This document shows, in pieces, positions 13,187-24,469 of a stretch of 64,000 nt of DNA. Positions within the stretch are counted from its first letter, which is position 1, and each line of letters starts with the position of its first letter. The translations under genes were made by a program, and so were the position numbers. This DNA comes from Harmothoe impar (Eukaryota; Annelida; Polychaeta; Phyllodocida; Polynoidae). A model generated the notes under the pieces. That model saw only the letters and a list, made by a program, of their open reading frames with translations. It was not told the DNA's origin and did not search any database. Location: contig OX381707.1 in NCBI GenBank assembly GCA_947462335.1, forward strand, positions 65,614,816 to 65,678,815, in the 5' to 3' direction.

Positions 13187-13364
13187 GGAAAAAAAAAGAT
13201 ATCGTCTCAATCTAAATATAGGTCAACGATCAGCTGATCGCAGAGTCCGGTCTGCTCGGCAAAACGTCGCCTAAAATGTCGTGCATAGCCCGGGAATCGA
13301 ACCCGGGCCGCCACGGTGGAGTGCGAGCGCGCTAACCACTATACTATCTCGGACTGCCTGAGGG
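13187..13364 (-). ncRNA. tRNA-derived SINE or pol III pseudogene
   Basis: Read on the minus strand, 13353 down to 13282 has a tRNA-like body: an A-box region GTATAGTGGTTAG and a perfect B box GGTTCGATTCC (13293-13303), with a CCCGGG T-stem on both sides of the T loop. The 3' half of the acceptor stem (CTATGCACGA) does not pair with the 5' half (TCCGAGA), so a working tRNA is unlikely. About 90 bases further on there is a run of T on this strand (13188-13196), a possible pol III terminator. Body similarity is closest to Glu/Asp/Gly-type tRNAs by eye. Confidence 0.6.
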
Positions 13365-13525
13365 TATGGAACGCAGTATGCGGAGTGATCCTTACGCACG
13401 GCCGGAAGTGAAGTTTTGAGGAAATACGGAGGTTTGAGGAAATACGGGGGCTGGTTATTCACCTTTTGCGAAATACGAGGCTCAGTGCTGTAGTCTGCCC
13501 GGCTTGATATTTCATCAAACCATTT

Positions 13526-13529
13526 AAAA

Positions 13530-13588
<59 letters not shown>
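13526..13588. repeat. (TA)n microsatellite
   Basis: About 30 TA units with one interruption. It explains the artificial Tyr-Ile repeat frame on the minus strand. Confidence 0.95.
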
Positions 13589-13599
13589 GGTAAGGAGGG

Positions 13600-14330
13600 A
13601 AACCAAGAAGAGAGCTATGCAGTGTGGGGGGGCAGAGCCCTTGATACATTAGATATAACTTTCTACTAATCCTCCCTATTGCATGTCTATACTATAACAT
13701 ATGTAGTCCTCACTGCTCAGACACATAATATGTATTTGTCTTGAAAGCATGTGATGCAGTTGTATTTACCTGAGATACATCACTGAGTTAGCCTTGATTT
13801 TGCCACATTTAATAATTCATTTTCTTCTCTACTGCTAGTTGCAACATGTTTGTACATAATACATGCAGTCATACGACCAAGCCATTGAGGAAGATTTCAC
13901 AATAACTGGTTTGTTAGCTGTCAGATGCTTGACTGAAGGTCATTTTGGCTGGCTTAGCCTAAGGTGAAAGGGGCCTAGATTCTGAATGCTCTGATAAACC
14001 ATGGAATTAAAATACTGTAACTAATATTATGGTATTGTGAATACTATAGGTGTTACTCTGAAAAGTGGTGCCTAAACTCTGGTAAAAGTCTATTTCTGAA
14101 GGCTATTGACAAAATCCTCTAGAGGCAATCAGGCCTTAGATTTAGCTCATGATAAAAATATGGACTAGACCGGTTGAAAGTGGTGAATCTACCCTAGCGG
14201 CATATATTATCATATATGTCCAGCCTTTGCCTGACTTTGACATAATATACCATAACTTTAATAACCATGATGATATTAATACTATAAGGTAATGTTCCGC
14301 TTACATTCCGACCTGTGTATTAGCCTCCTA
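13600..14330. other. AT-rich stretch, nothing recognised
   Basis: No long frame, RNA gene or repeat structure seen. Confidence 0.5.
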
Positions 14331-14334
14331 ATTT

Positions 14335-14905
14335 GTGAAGCCTCTTAGTTCATGTGTATGTGACTCTACCCACATGAACCCCCAAGAGAACCACTCACTG
14401 ATCATCTACATCCTCATCCAATCCCCATTGGTAATACTGGATGCAATAAACAAACAATACTCATATAAAACAATAGTTATAAGATTAAAGTGTCAATTCC
14501 CCTCAATAATAGTGGATGAGAGGTTCATGATATCACTTATAGGTAAAACCATCTATTGTAACCCACATCTTCATCTCGGGACCCTTCAGGAATAGTTCCG
14601 CAACCTACCATACCCAACATCCTATTAGGTTATAAGGAAAGATCTCCCCACAAGACAATAAGCTTTATATCCGGGAATCTGTAGCAGCTACAGAGACATT
14701 TGTTGATGTGTTGGTCATAAATCTGTTCTACAGCTACCTCTCCATGCAGGATTCTGAGTGACTCTGTATATACACCCAACAAGATGCCACTGTGCCACAA
14801 TATAGCCTATGTATGAGAGGGCCAAACAATGGATAGGGCTGGTGCATACATCAAGGGGGTGGATGCCTGTGACAGACTGCCTTCAATATGACCTGCAGAA
14901 CCTAT
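14335..14905. repeat. Duplicated block P, copy 1
   Basis: This matches about 49200-49640 (shared GAGGTTCATGA.AT.AC, ATAGTT.CGCAAC, AGTGACTCTGTATA-like pieces). Its last part also matches about 53515-53660 (CCTATGTATGAGAAGGCCAAACAATGG-like). It is therefore present three times in direct orientation. An 86-codon plus-strand frame starts in it, but the frame is not kept in the other copies. Confidence 0.75.
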
Positions 14906-15374
14906 ACAATATATAAAAAGCCATGTGGGGAATGGATGGTATATATCATGTCCCCTATTCCCCATTCAAACTCTCTTCCAGAGGTTCTGAGAGTATGCAG
15001 GGAAGTGGGAATACATAAATCATGGTTTTACCACATTCTCTGCTATTCTTCTTCCTTGATTGCTGTTCCTCCTTCGATTGAGAACATAATTAGGAGACTT
15101 TTATAACAGAAAGGCCAGGGTACTTGAGTCATTATATCTTATGTGTTCTAGAGAATACATTACATTTATTCGACTTCATGCTTGCCATGCACATATTACA
15201 TTATAATTATTTTATACACAGGATATATACAAAAAATCAGATGATAACATATACCATTTCAAGTAATAACACAGACTCCATCTAAGACTAAGCTTTATAC
15301 ATGAATATCTTCTATTCGTTCAGCTTGCTACAACACTAATCCTGTGTAATGTTCTTTCGTCTTATACATTAATA
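14906..15374. other. AT-rich stretch, nothing recognised
   Basis: Apart from general similarity of 14940-15010 to 49755-49840 (a ...TATTCCC.ATTCAAACTCT piece), nothing is identifiable. Confidence 0.5.
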
Positions 15375-15920
15375 CACTGAAAACCCCAGGGTCGTCATTT
15401 TGACAATACCTAAATTGACAACTTTGGGTAGTCAAGGTGACGACCTTTGGTAATCATTTCGACGACCTAAGGTAGTCACATCTGATTCATTCAAAACAAA
15501 GTTGTCATAATGATGACCTTAGGTAGTCACATTAATTGGGTAGTCAGAATGACTACCTCAAGGTTGTTGATTTAGGTATTGTCAACTTGAAGACCTAAAG
15601 TCTTCAGTATTGACAACTCTCAAGTCCTAGGTTGTTCCAATGACTACCCCATGCTACCCCATGCTATTGTACACAGAATGTGCAGTGGCACAGAACTGCC
15701 ACCCTGTGTTAACATCTGTGTTAACACTGGGTGGCAGTGCATAACTATTTCAATCACAAGCTATAAACCAGTGACAGGGAGCAGCGTGGTCTCTATACCT
15801 TTGGGGCCATCATTCTCATTAATTGGTATCTTATTTATAACAAGTAATGGTACTTAGTTCAATCAAGAGTACAACCTAGGTCGTCATAATGACTAGGCTC
15901 CTGCTTCTGGGTTTTCAGTG
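15375..15920. mobile_element. TA-flanked TIR element with CACTG ends, 546 bp
   Basis: The left end CACTGAAAACCCCAG and the right end (reversed) CACTGAAAACCCAG are inverted repeats. Each is bordered by TA (15373-15374 and 15921-15922), consistent with a TA target duplication. The interior is made of many short direct and inverted GTAGTCA/TGACGACC motifs, plus an 18-base palindrome arm pair around 15698-15742. No transposase frame is present. The same end type is seen at 51887-52725 and 39630-46929. Confidence 0.8.
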
Positions 15921-15929
15921 TATACTCCT

Positions 15930-16380
15930 GAATATGTACAGATCAGAGATCTCTTTTCCCCTCGGATTATCCTGACATTCTCAAGTCAGCCAAACAAAAG
16001 CCACATAAAAGATTATTTATAGGTAGTTTGTCCACACAAAGTGGATCTATAACCCTATGTGGTATAACCCCATGGTCAGTGGACTTCATTGGTATATATT
16101 TGATGGAAAATGGACGGCAATGACAACCCGTGTGCCAAGAGAGTCATGTGAGCCACTTTCGGTGTGGATCAATACAAGAGACAGACGTTACGGGAAAATA
16201 TGGGATTTTGTCCAGAGTCTATTGTACAGGGTATGCTGGTATATGGAGCCACTAGTTTCCAACAATAGACTGGTATCTTTTTCTGGAATAGAAAAGAATA
16301 ATTATAGGTAATGATATTTTTTTCAGAAGAGACATTAATATACACTTGGAATCCTATACAGACAGTATAATTCACTTCCT
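15930..16380. repeat. Duplicated block Q, copy 1
   Basis: This matches about 50490-50860, for example the AAGTCAGCCAA.C.AAAGCCACATA, AAAATGGAC.GCAATGACAA and GTGCCAAGAGAGT pieces. There are several indels and no conserved reading frame. Confidence 0.75.
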
Positions 16381-17416
16381 GGGATTTAAATTATTGCATA
16401 GGACAACATGACATTGTTTATATGGCATACATCAAAATCCTCCAGATGATTTCCGTAAAAGAAGGGGGCAGCTATGTCTAGACACTAGTTATATCAGGTT
16501 TAACTGGGTGAAAACACCCTATGTATAAACTGGCAGCTCTTTTTCTGTGAAAGAAATATGAATCGCCAAGGAGATAACAATGTCGGTGTTCACAGTCATC
16601 ACTAACCTGTATCCAACTGCCATGCGTGTGCAGTAAACCCTGCTAACACCCAGTCATAGGTGAATGATGAAGGTTGAGGAATAATGATAATCACAAATTC
16701 AAGGCCACAACAATTGCTAATAGGGAAAGTAGAGGTTCGGCCATGTTATAAAAATGTTCCTATATACATTTCCCTTCACCTTCATGAAAAGAACTGTATG
16801 TAGGAGAAGAGATTGCCAGTCACACAGAGGTCATTCTAAACAGACTGTTTCTGGTGGGTTTCTTTCTAACATTTGTCATATCCAGTAAACATTAAGCGTA
16901 TTCTTATTAACTGATCCAGCTATCGGAGAAAGTACATATAATTTAGTTTTGACCAAAACAGACTGAATGTTTTACAGATTATGCAATTAACGTCCATGTC
17001 ATATGTTCTATGATATATGATAGTATGCTCTATTTGTCTTGCTCTTTTCCATATATTATTTACTGTTGCTGCTGTCATGGAGCACTATACTTACTGTTGA
17101 CATTACTGTTGAGGACAATATCATATTTCAGCCAATTCATGTATATCATTCCATTCTCTTAGGATAGATGCTGTTTAGGTTTCAAGTTTCTAAATATAGC
17201 ATAATGCTAATTAGATTTTCCCATCAGATGCTTACCAGTAGATTGATAGTCGCAAAAAAATGGACTTGCCTAAAATTGTGACTGACACACCTGCATATCT
17301 ATGATATGTAAAAGGTAATTATGATAAAGTTGCTATTCCGCATTAGCAAGATAATCACTGTACAGCGCCATTGTGTCTGGTACCAGTGCTGTTTCCTCTG
17401 CTAACTATAGCAGCCA
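16381..17416. other. AT-rich stretch, nothing recognised
   Basis: No supported gene or organised repeat. Confidence 0.5.
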
Positions 17417-17525
17417 GGTGATTAGCTGAAGCTGGTTCCTGTCATGTCCGAAATTTGGAGTTTTAGGGGCCATAAACCTTTCAGTCATATGCCTCTATTG
17501 TGGGTCCTTATGCCATCTGTTCAGA

Positions 17526-17592
17526 TTTGGGGAGTGGTTAGGACTCTGGGCTATTACTTCATGGGTCATGAGTCTAAATCCATGTCAATGTC
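17526..17592 (+). ncRNA. tRNA-derived SINE head, plus-strand arm
   Basis: A-box-like GTGGTTAGGACTCTGG at 17534-17549 and a degenerate B box AGTCTAAATCC at 17570-17580. The sequence is not foldable into an intact tRNA acceptor stem. It pairs with the minus-strand head at 17751-17822. Confidence 0.5.
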
Positions 17593-17750
17593 ATTTTGTC
17601 TACACACAATTTTAAATATATTTTTGGTAGGTCCCTTACACGAAATAGATAGTCATAGTGTAATCTAAAATGGTTTTGTATTATCACATCTCTAAGTTTT
17701 CATTTATAAATACAATTACTATTTTCAACCAAGTAGGAAAAAAACATGTA

Positions 17751-17822
17751 GTCTTGGCATGGATTTGAACCTATGACCCTGCATTGGTTGGCCAGTGTCC
17801 TAACCACTCCCCTAATCTGGAC
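17751..17822 (-). ncRNA. tRNA-derived SINE head, minus-strand arm
   Basis: On the minus strand, GTGGTTAGGACACTGG (A box) is followed by GGTTCAAATCC (B box, 17761-17771) at pol III spacing. The copy is better preserved than its plus-strand partner at 17526-17592. Confidence 0.55.
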
Positions 17823-17905
17823 AGCTGACATTAGGGATATTCAACTACCAATGATTCAAAAATGTATGACCCCTGGAACTGTCTACTTTGGATGGCCAAG
17901 AACCA

Positions 17906-18390
17906 GCTTCAGCTACAGTAGTAGAGTAAATATGTAACAATTTCAGCAGGTATTTGGCACCTCTGGCAGAAATCATGAAAAGTTGCACATATGGTCTTTA
18001 CATACTACTGAACTCATATCAAAGAGGATACATGATTTTTTAAAATTATTTCCACATGAAAATGTACATTAAACTCAAAAAGTGTGAAAATGAAGAATAA
18101 ACCAATAAAATATCACACGTGTTAATGAAAAGGGCTTACACCTTATAATAGGGGTGAACTAGGGTAATGTGATAATGCTGATTCCAAATCTGCTATCTGT
18201 ATGATGCTATCTAGAAATGGTCAAGGTCAAAGTCAAGGTCAAAAGTCAGAAATCCACAAAACATCAATATATGTATAAGAAAACACTAGCATGGTCATCT
18301 GATGTGTCTTTCTGTTTGTCTGCTGTCTGTCTGTGTCTCTATCTATGTGTCGGTCTGTGTCTCACTCTCTGTCTCTGTGTCTGTCTCTTT
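17906..18390. other. Non-coding stretch with CT/GT-rich tail
   Basis: The first part is unremarkable. About 18300-18390 is a degenerate (TCTG)n/(TGTC)n microsatellite. A short AAGGTCAAAGTCAAGGTC direct repeat lies at about 18223-18241. Confidence 0.6.
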
Positions 18391-18605
18391 ACTGATGATA
18401 ATACCCATAGACAGTAGGGACTATACCACCATATCTTTTCTCCTGTAGTCAGGGGACTATACAACTTAGCCACATAATAGTCATAAAGATTCAGGAATGA
18501 CTAAATTTGGATCACTCAAATTGATGATGTCACAGAAATGTGTGCACAGGAAACAGTTAGGATTAAAAAATTGAATGCTCAACTGACTTCAGGTAGGCAC
18601 ATCTT
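18391..18605. repeat. Copy of the left part of the 39.63 kb TIR element plus flank
   Basis: This matches 39632-39850 closely: shared GTAGTCAGGGGACTATACAA, AATTGATGATGTCACAG and TGTGCACAGGAAACAGTT pieces. Because it occupies the same relative place in the duplicated backbone, the TIR element was probably already inserted before the duplication. Confidence 0.75.
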
Positions 18606-18842
18606 ATTTATCTAAATCACTCCTTTACACATTTCCCTGTACATTAGATTGTGTGTTAATGTTGAGCATGCTTACATCATAGAAAACATGGATTCTTAAG
18701 TTTAATTAAAATTAGCATGTGCTTTTGTCCAAATTCTGATCATGTCATGGTGGATCTCTAGGCATCCGGACTAGGATGTACAGAAGTTGACTGGATAAAG
18801 GGTCATAGTGTGCTAGGCATAGGCCCCATCCTCATGTACCTC
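18606..18842. other. Unique AT-rich spacer
   Basis: Nothing recognised. Confidence 0.4.
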
Positions 18843-19412
18843 TTACAGTGGTGCTAGGACAGGTACCCCTGGACATCTACCCCCTGGACATCTACCCCCT
18901 AGAACTTTTATCCCCTTGGACATCTATTCCCTGGAATTCCACCCCCTTGGACACCTACCCCTGAGACATCTACCCCCTAGGACATCTACCCCCTAAGACT
19001 TTTATCTCTTTGGACATCTATCCCCTGGACGTTTACCCCTTTACAACTTCTACCCCCTAGGACATTCACCCCCTTGGACACCTACCTCTGGACATCTACC
19101 CCTGAGACATCTACCCCTAGGACATCTACCCCCTTTACCCTCTAGGACCTATACCTGGGGACATCAAGCCCCTGCACTTTCCCATATGGTTGAGTCATAT
19201 TACGTGGAGGGGGTAGATTTCTCCAGAGATAGAATTCCTAGAGAGTAAAAGTTCAGGGGGTAGATGTCCAAGGGAGTGGATGTCCTAAGGGGTAGAAGTC
19301 CTAGGGGGTAAAAGGCCTGAGGGGGTTAAGTCCAAGGGGTAGATGCCCAAAGGGGTAAAACTCCTAGGGGGTAGGCCCTGGGGTAGATTCCAAGGGGTAG
19401 ACTCTAAGGGAA
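18843..19412. repeat. Large palindromic minisatellite
   Basis: The left half (to about 19165) repeats GGACATCTACCCCCTA-type units. The right half (from about 19205) repeats the reverse complement, TAGGGGGTAGATGTCC. A 40-base unique centre sits between them. The whole is therefore an imperfect inverted repeat with arms of about 200-300 bases, each internally tandem. It could form a long hairpin as RNA or a cruciform as DNA. Confidence 0.85.
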
Positions 19413-19419
19413 TCCTTGC

Positions 19420-20035
19420 CCCGACAGCCTTCCAGTGCATTCCAAAGTACTGTTATACCCTGCTTTGCCACATCCTACCTTGTCCTGCCTTGCTCTGCTC
19501 TGCTCTACTCTATTTTACTCTACTCTGCCTTATTCTGCCTTGCTCTGCCTGGCTCTATTCAAAATGACTATGCTCTGCTCTACTCTACATCACATTGCCT
19601 TACCCTGCATCACTCTACCTTGCACTGCCCTGCTCTTCTATTACTATGCTTTGCCTTCCTCTGCCTTACACTGCATTACTCTGGCTTGTTCTACCCTGCT
19701 CTACTCTACATTACTCTGCTGCTCTGCCTTGCCTTGCCCTGCCCTACTCTGCCTGGCTCTATTCTTCGTTACTCTTCTCTGCCTTACTCTTTGTATTACA
19801 CCTCTCTGCCCTTCTCTGCTTTACATTACTCAGCTCTGCTTTACCCTGTCCTGCTCTGCCTTGCTCAATTCTACATTACTCTGCTCTGCCTTGATCTGCC
19901 CATGCTCAATTCTACATTACTCTGTTCTGCCTTAGTCTGCCCATGCTCTATTCTACATTACTCTTCTCTGCTTTGTCCTGCCTTACTCTGCCTGGTTCTA
20001 TTCTACATTACTCTGCCCTGCCTTACTCTGCCCTA
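19420..20035. repeat. CTCTGCCTTG-type minisatellite
   Basis: A pyrimidine-rich array with 5-base periodicity (CTCTG, CCTTG, CTCTA) that leaves all three plus-strand frames nearly free of stops. Frames of up to 206 codons here are products of composition, made only of Leu, Cys, Pro, Ser, Thr and Tyr, and are not genes. Confidence 0.9.
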
Positions 20036-20679
20036 GAGAATATGCAAAACATATCTACTCATTTACTAGTAACATCTATGTGAGCAGTATCATCCTGTCT
20101 TTCTCTAAAAAGTGCTAAGTATGCACATGTATTAAGGACAATGGTTAAGGATTAAATGGAATAAAATATGCCATAAGAAGTATTAGTTTATGATTTATGT
20201 CATAATGGAAAGGTTTAAACAACCAAGATGTGTTATTGTGATGAGGGTTAGTTGACTGATTATGCACAACAGGTCTGACCAAATGACTTTTTTGGTTAGT
20301 AGAAAGCAGTAATGAATATATGCAAACTACCACCTTATTATGCATAGCCATCCATCTGAACAACAGTTTTTCATATGCAGTAAATAGATGTATATTGGTT
20401 TCTATCATTAGGATTATCTTTTGAATTTTATTCCATTCTAAAATAATAAATATGTATTTTTTAAGAATTAAAAGTTTATTTTTACTTTATTTTTTCAAAG
20501 TTGTTTTACATGTAGTCACATTAATAAAAATGAATGTATCCTCTTAGAATTGGGTTTAGCACGTCTTAAAACCCCTGTATACCAAATTTCATGCTTTCTG
20601 CCGGAAGTGCCAAACCATTTCACATATTTCTTGTACTACAGGTCTCACAAGGGAGAATCACTGCATCTCGCTAGTGCGG
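20036..20679. other. AT-rich stretch, nothing recognised
   Basis: No gene or repeat structure supported. Confidence 0.5.
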
Positions 20680-20930
20680 AATTGCAAATGCACAACTGAG
20701 AAACATTTAAGATACTGCTATACCGACTATAAAAGAACATACCATATAGGTTTTAAAGTTGACGCACTGCTTTGGGTTTTCACGTCCATAAAACTCATGT
20801 CATTGTCCTTAGCCATGGCCTTCACATGCCTCTGCCACCTTTTGCAACAAAGGTTAAAAAACGTCAAAGGTTTCTAAAATCACCTGGCATCTTTTGAAGT
20901 GTGACATGGCGTAGCCACAAGAAGAAGCCG
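20680..20930. repeat. Duplicated block R, copy 1
   Basis: This matches 51560-51730: shared ATGGCCTTCA.ATG.CTGC, CACCTGGCATCTT and GTAGCCACAAGAAGAA pieces. A 67-codon plus-strand frame (20674-20877) partly overlaps a 60-codon frame in the other copy (51577-51759), but amino-acid conservation is weak and no domain is visible. Confidence 0.7.
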
Positions 20931-22120
20931 ATGTCCCCTGCTGATTTTCATTCCCTGCACCCAAATTTTCTTAGTGTTCTTCGTGACATTGGAATGACTA
21001 ATACTTGGGAAGACAATTCTTCAAGTTAAACCCTTTTAATGTAAAGTGCAATATTAACGATGACCAAGTTATTGTTTAAACCTTTCTATCTAGAACAATG
21101 TTTATCTCCCTGATTCTGCCCTTATTGAATTACATCCCCGCCCCCTTTTGTTTAACCCCAAAAAAACTGAAAGGTCAAGAGAGAATGGGTTAAAATGCGT
21201 CAGAAACCTCCTTCGTTCCCCCTACTCTGCCCCTCTTTGCTACGTCCCTGTTTAAATGCCTGCTGGTCATTGCCTCCAGCAGTGCTCTTCAGGCAGGAAC
21301 ATATGAATCGTACAGAGGGGCAAAAGGTATACATCCATTGGTGTTTCCATGGCAACTGCTAATATAATAGGTTGTGTTCATATGTTTAACGAGGAAGCAC
21401 GAACATGATATAGGGCTGGTCACAACTGTGCTGTGGCCCATGTCATTTGTGAGTGACAGCAAAAGCATGGGCTTCTTCAGTCTTTCTAGGTCATTTGGGG
21501 TGAGCAAACAAAGCACTAGACTGTGAAATCTGGGTAAAACACAATGAATCAGTCAGTCATCTAAATACTATCCCATACACATATTATATCGTAGAATTAA
21601 ATGAGACTTACCAGGGTTGATTAGGTGATATTTGATTATGATTTTGCCAAGGGCATCACGAGTGGTGCGGGGTATACAGAAGTGCGGGAACTTGGATAAG
21701 CTTTCGGCATTATGATTGATCAGGTTCTTAAATGAATTCTCCTAATACTTCATCAGCTAATGGTCTCTTTCATCCAGTTAAATCTATATAGTATACATCA
21801 TCAACACACATCCTGATCCTCCCACACGGGTCGTTACTCTTGTTATTACTTGAGTATATCATGTGACATCCCACTCCCATCCCCATTGTTGTCATCCAAT
21901 AATCTAATCTAACCCCTCGGGCTTTTCAGAGAAACTGATTTGTTGGCTGAGTTTATGTTACCATCCTACTAAAATCTGTGCACGATTTGAAGATGATAGT
22001 ATTATCAGCATTCAGGAGGCTTTATTTTACTTTCTGTAATAACAAGGGCCTTTGTTTGGTAGGGCGTGTCCATTTATTACTATTTTAATTTCCTATTTTT
22101 CTTTTAATTTCGGGTAGATT
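20931..22120. other. Mixed non-coding stretch
   Basis: No supported gene. Short frames on both strands have no recognisable domain and no splice context that I can defend. Confidence 0.45.
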
Positions 22121-22680
22121 GACTGAGCAGCTGCAAAAATGCATCATCATGTGTTGTGCAAATGCAATGTGAACACTTGTCAAAGGGATTCTCAACAAAG
22201 GGTGCCTACATGTCCGTCGTATGCAATGTTTGCAATGTAAGATGTTGTCTGGTGAATATTCTCAGTAACTCAGACACAATTATGAAACCCTGAACACCTG
22301 ATATGTTGATGTATACTGTAGCTCGGTTCCTGCTAAAGGTGTATTGGCCATTTCATGAATACACAACAGTGATGACAATGTCAGACTGCGTATGAAGACT
22401 TTGGTAGAGTTTAACATGAATCTTACATGAATACATTGAATTGCTCATGCTTGTAATCTCACTGTATATTTACTCCTTAGAATTTGCTTAGTCTCAGGAA
22501 ACATGTTGTTCTTAATTCTACAGCAGGTGCCCACGCCCTTTATGTCCCCAGAGAAAGGACAAATGTTTGGGTAAATGTTTGCAGACCTCCATAGTGAAAG
22601 CAGACGTTAAGTACACACCACCTGCCCATTGCACCTTCCAGGAATGTTATACTAGACTGTATACAGTTGTACCCATATAT
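22121..22680. repeat. Duplicated block, second copy of 4560-5080
   Basis: Shared landmarks include GCAATGTTTGCAAT, TGTTGATGTATACT, GGTTCCT.CTAAAGGTGTAT and ACACACCACCTG pieces in the same order as in the first copy. Confidence 0.7.
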
Positions 22681-23404
22681 TGGACGCTTATAGTTTCAAG
22701 TCCGATTTTCTCAACATTCTAAATCATACGCAAATTTGTTCCAAGCCACTGTCCAAGCACCTTAACAGTATAGCTTCTATGGAATTGGGGGGAGGGGGTA
22801 ATCAAATGTTATATATGCTCAGAAAGGGACTCCCATGGGGCCATCTATGGTGTTTTCAATAGATAAAATAATGCATGATTTATTTATCGCATTGACCATA
22901 CATTGGACAATATCAAATTTGGCCAAAATAATGGCAATCGGTATGAATGGAACAAGCAGAAATACACGTCTCTAGAAGAGAATAGACGGTTTGTCTGCTG
23001 CCCATGCTAATGCATATAGTAACTTCTAAATTGTGATTCACAAACTGGTTCTGTTGCCTGATATCGACTAGTTACCTTCAAAACGACTAGTATACCCTCA
23101 AACAAAAATTGACTTTGATATATGTTAGCTTAATTTAATTTAAGATACAGATACAATATTCTATCCGACCCATCTCTTAAAGGTGGCGACCTTTGGCTAA
23201 TGATTGAAACACTTCCTATGTTTTTTTTAGTCAAATAAAAATATTCAACAACAAAAAACAGAAGCCTATGTGTGGTACTGCAGTAACCTTTAAGCTGTAG
23301 AATTATTATTGTGGATTTATTGTGGGCTGTCTCTGGTAACCAGCTTGGTGTCAAGGTAGGTGTAATGAATCATATCATAGATTTGGAGTAGTGAGGCCAA
23401 AAAC
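22681..23404. other. AT-rich stretch, nothing recognised
   Basis: No coding region or structured repeat seen. Confidence 0.45.
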
Positions 23405-23411
23405 AAAAACG

Positions 23412-24455
23412 CTATTGACAGTTCGAACTGTCAAAAGTGGAAAATGTTTCTGTTATTGACAGTTCACACTGTCAACAGTGGAAATTCTTCCTGTTATTGA
23501 CAGTTCCTCATGCGAACTGTCAATAGTAGAATATTTCTGTCTTATTGACAGCTCCCACTGACATCGAAGTCAAAAAGTTTTTGTTTTTTTTAGCAAAAGT
23601 GTGTTTTTTTAGCAAAAGTGTTTTTTTCAACAAAATCGGTTTTGCCCTCAAAATCGGTTTTGCCCACAAAATCGGTTTTGCCCCATTATCGGTTTTGCCC
23701 CAAAATTGGTTATGCCTCCAAAATCGGTTTTGGACCCAAATCAGTTTTGCTCTCAAAATCGGTTTTGCCCCCAAATTCGGTTTTGCCCTCAAAATTGGTT
23801 TTGCCCCCAAAATCGATTTTGCCCCCAAAATCGGTTTTGCCCCCAAAATCGAGGTTTGCACTAAAAATTTGTTTTGCACTGAAAATCCATTTTTCCACTA
23901 AGATTTATTTTTCCACCTAAATGGATTTTTCCACCAAAATGGAATTTTCTATCTAAATGAAACTTTCCACCATAATCGAATTTTCCACCAAAAACGAACT
24001 TCCCACCCAATTCGAACTTTCCACCAAGATCAAACTTTCCGTCAATGACGGTATAATTTACCACAATTGACAGTTTGAACTGTCAATAAGAGAAAGATAT
24101 CCTACTATTGACACCTTGGGCCACCTTGGGCCAGCTATTGACAGTGCAAACTGTCAATAGTGGGATATTTTTCTCTTATTGACAGTTCAAACTGTCAATA
24201 GTGGGATATTTTTCTCTAATTGACAGTTCAAACTGTCAATACCAGGATATTATTCTCTTACTGACAGTTCACACTGGCAATAAGAGATTCATTTTCTCTT
24301 ATTGACAGTTCCTTTTTGGAAGTGTCAATAAGAGAATCTTTTTTTCCTTATTGACAGTTTGAACTGTCAATAAGGGAATTATTTCCTGGTATTGACAGTG
24401 CAAACTGTCAATAAGGGAATTTTATTCTGTTATTGACAGTTCGAACTGTCAATAG
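23412..24455. repeat. Composite satellite: palindrome arrays flanking a 17-bp minisatellite
   Basis: Both outer parts (23412-23560 and 24065-24455) are arrays of a 20-24 base palindrome, ATTGACAGTTCGAACTGTCA, spaced about 40 bases apart, at least eleven units in all. The core (about 23630-23860) is a tandem array of CAAAATCGGTTTTGCCC, itself hairpin-forming, which changes into a TTTTCCACCAAAATGG variant to about 24050. Frames of about 100-120 codons on both strands (23520-23920) result from the 17-base period. The matching site in the first backbone copy (near 2190) lacks the array. Confidence 0.9.
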
Positions 24456-24469
24456 TCACGGCCTAACTT

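Larger units (their letters stand above)
17417..17905. repeat. Foldback repeat whose arms contain tRNA-like SINE heads
   Basis: The arm at 17417-17600 and the arm at 17745-17905 are imperfect reverse complements. They start with AGCTGAAGCTGGTT and pass through a diverged 100-base stretch into a tRNA-like segment. The spacer is about 145 bases. A head-to-head pair of SINEs or a foldback transposon would both give this layout. Confidence 0.65.

Noticed and set aside
13282..13353. Functional tRNA gene
   Set aside because: The acceptor stem does not pair, so I call it a tRNA-derived SINE or pseudogene.
13271..13606. 111-codon minus-strand frame with a Tyr-Ile repeat
   Set aside because: Made of a (TA)n microsatellite joined to a tRNA-like sequence.
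19343..20036. Overlapping plus-strand frames of up to 206 codons
   Set aside because: The CTCTGCCTTG minisatellite lacks stops in all plus frames; amino acids are only those encoded by pyrimidine-rich codons.
23520..24064. Repeat proteins on both strands (AKPILG-like and IGFAPK-like)
   Set aside because: They are translations of a 17-base tandem repeat in changing frames, both strands at once, without a start context or conserved ends.
23412..24455. CRISPR array
   Set aside because: Palindromic repeats with spacing of about 40 bases resemble one, but the spacers are also repetitive, the repeats vary, and the setting is an animal genome without cas genes.
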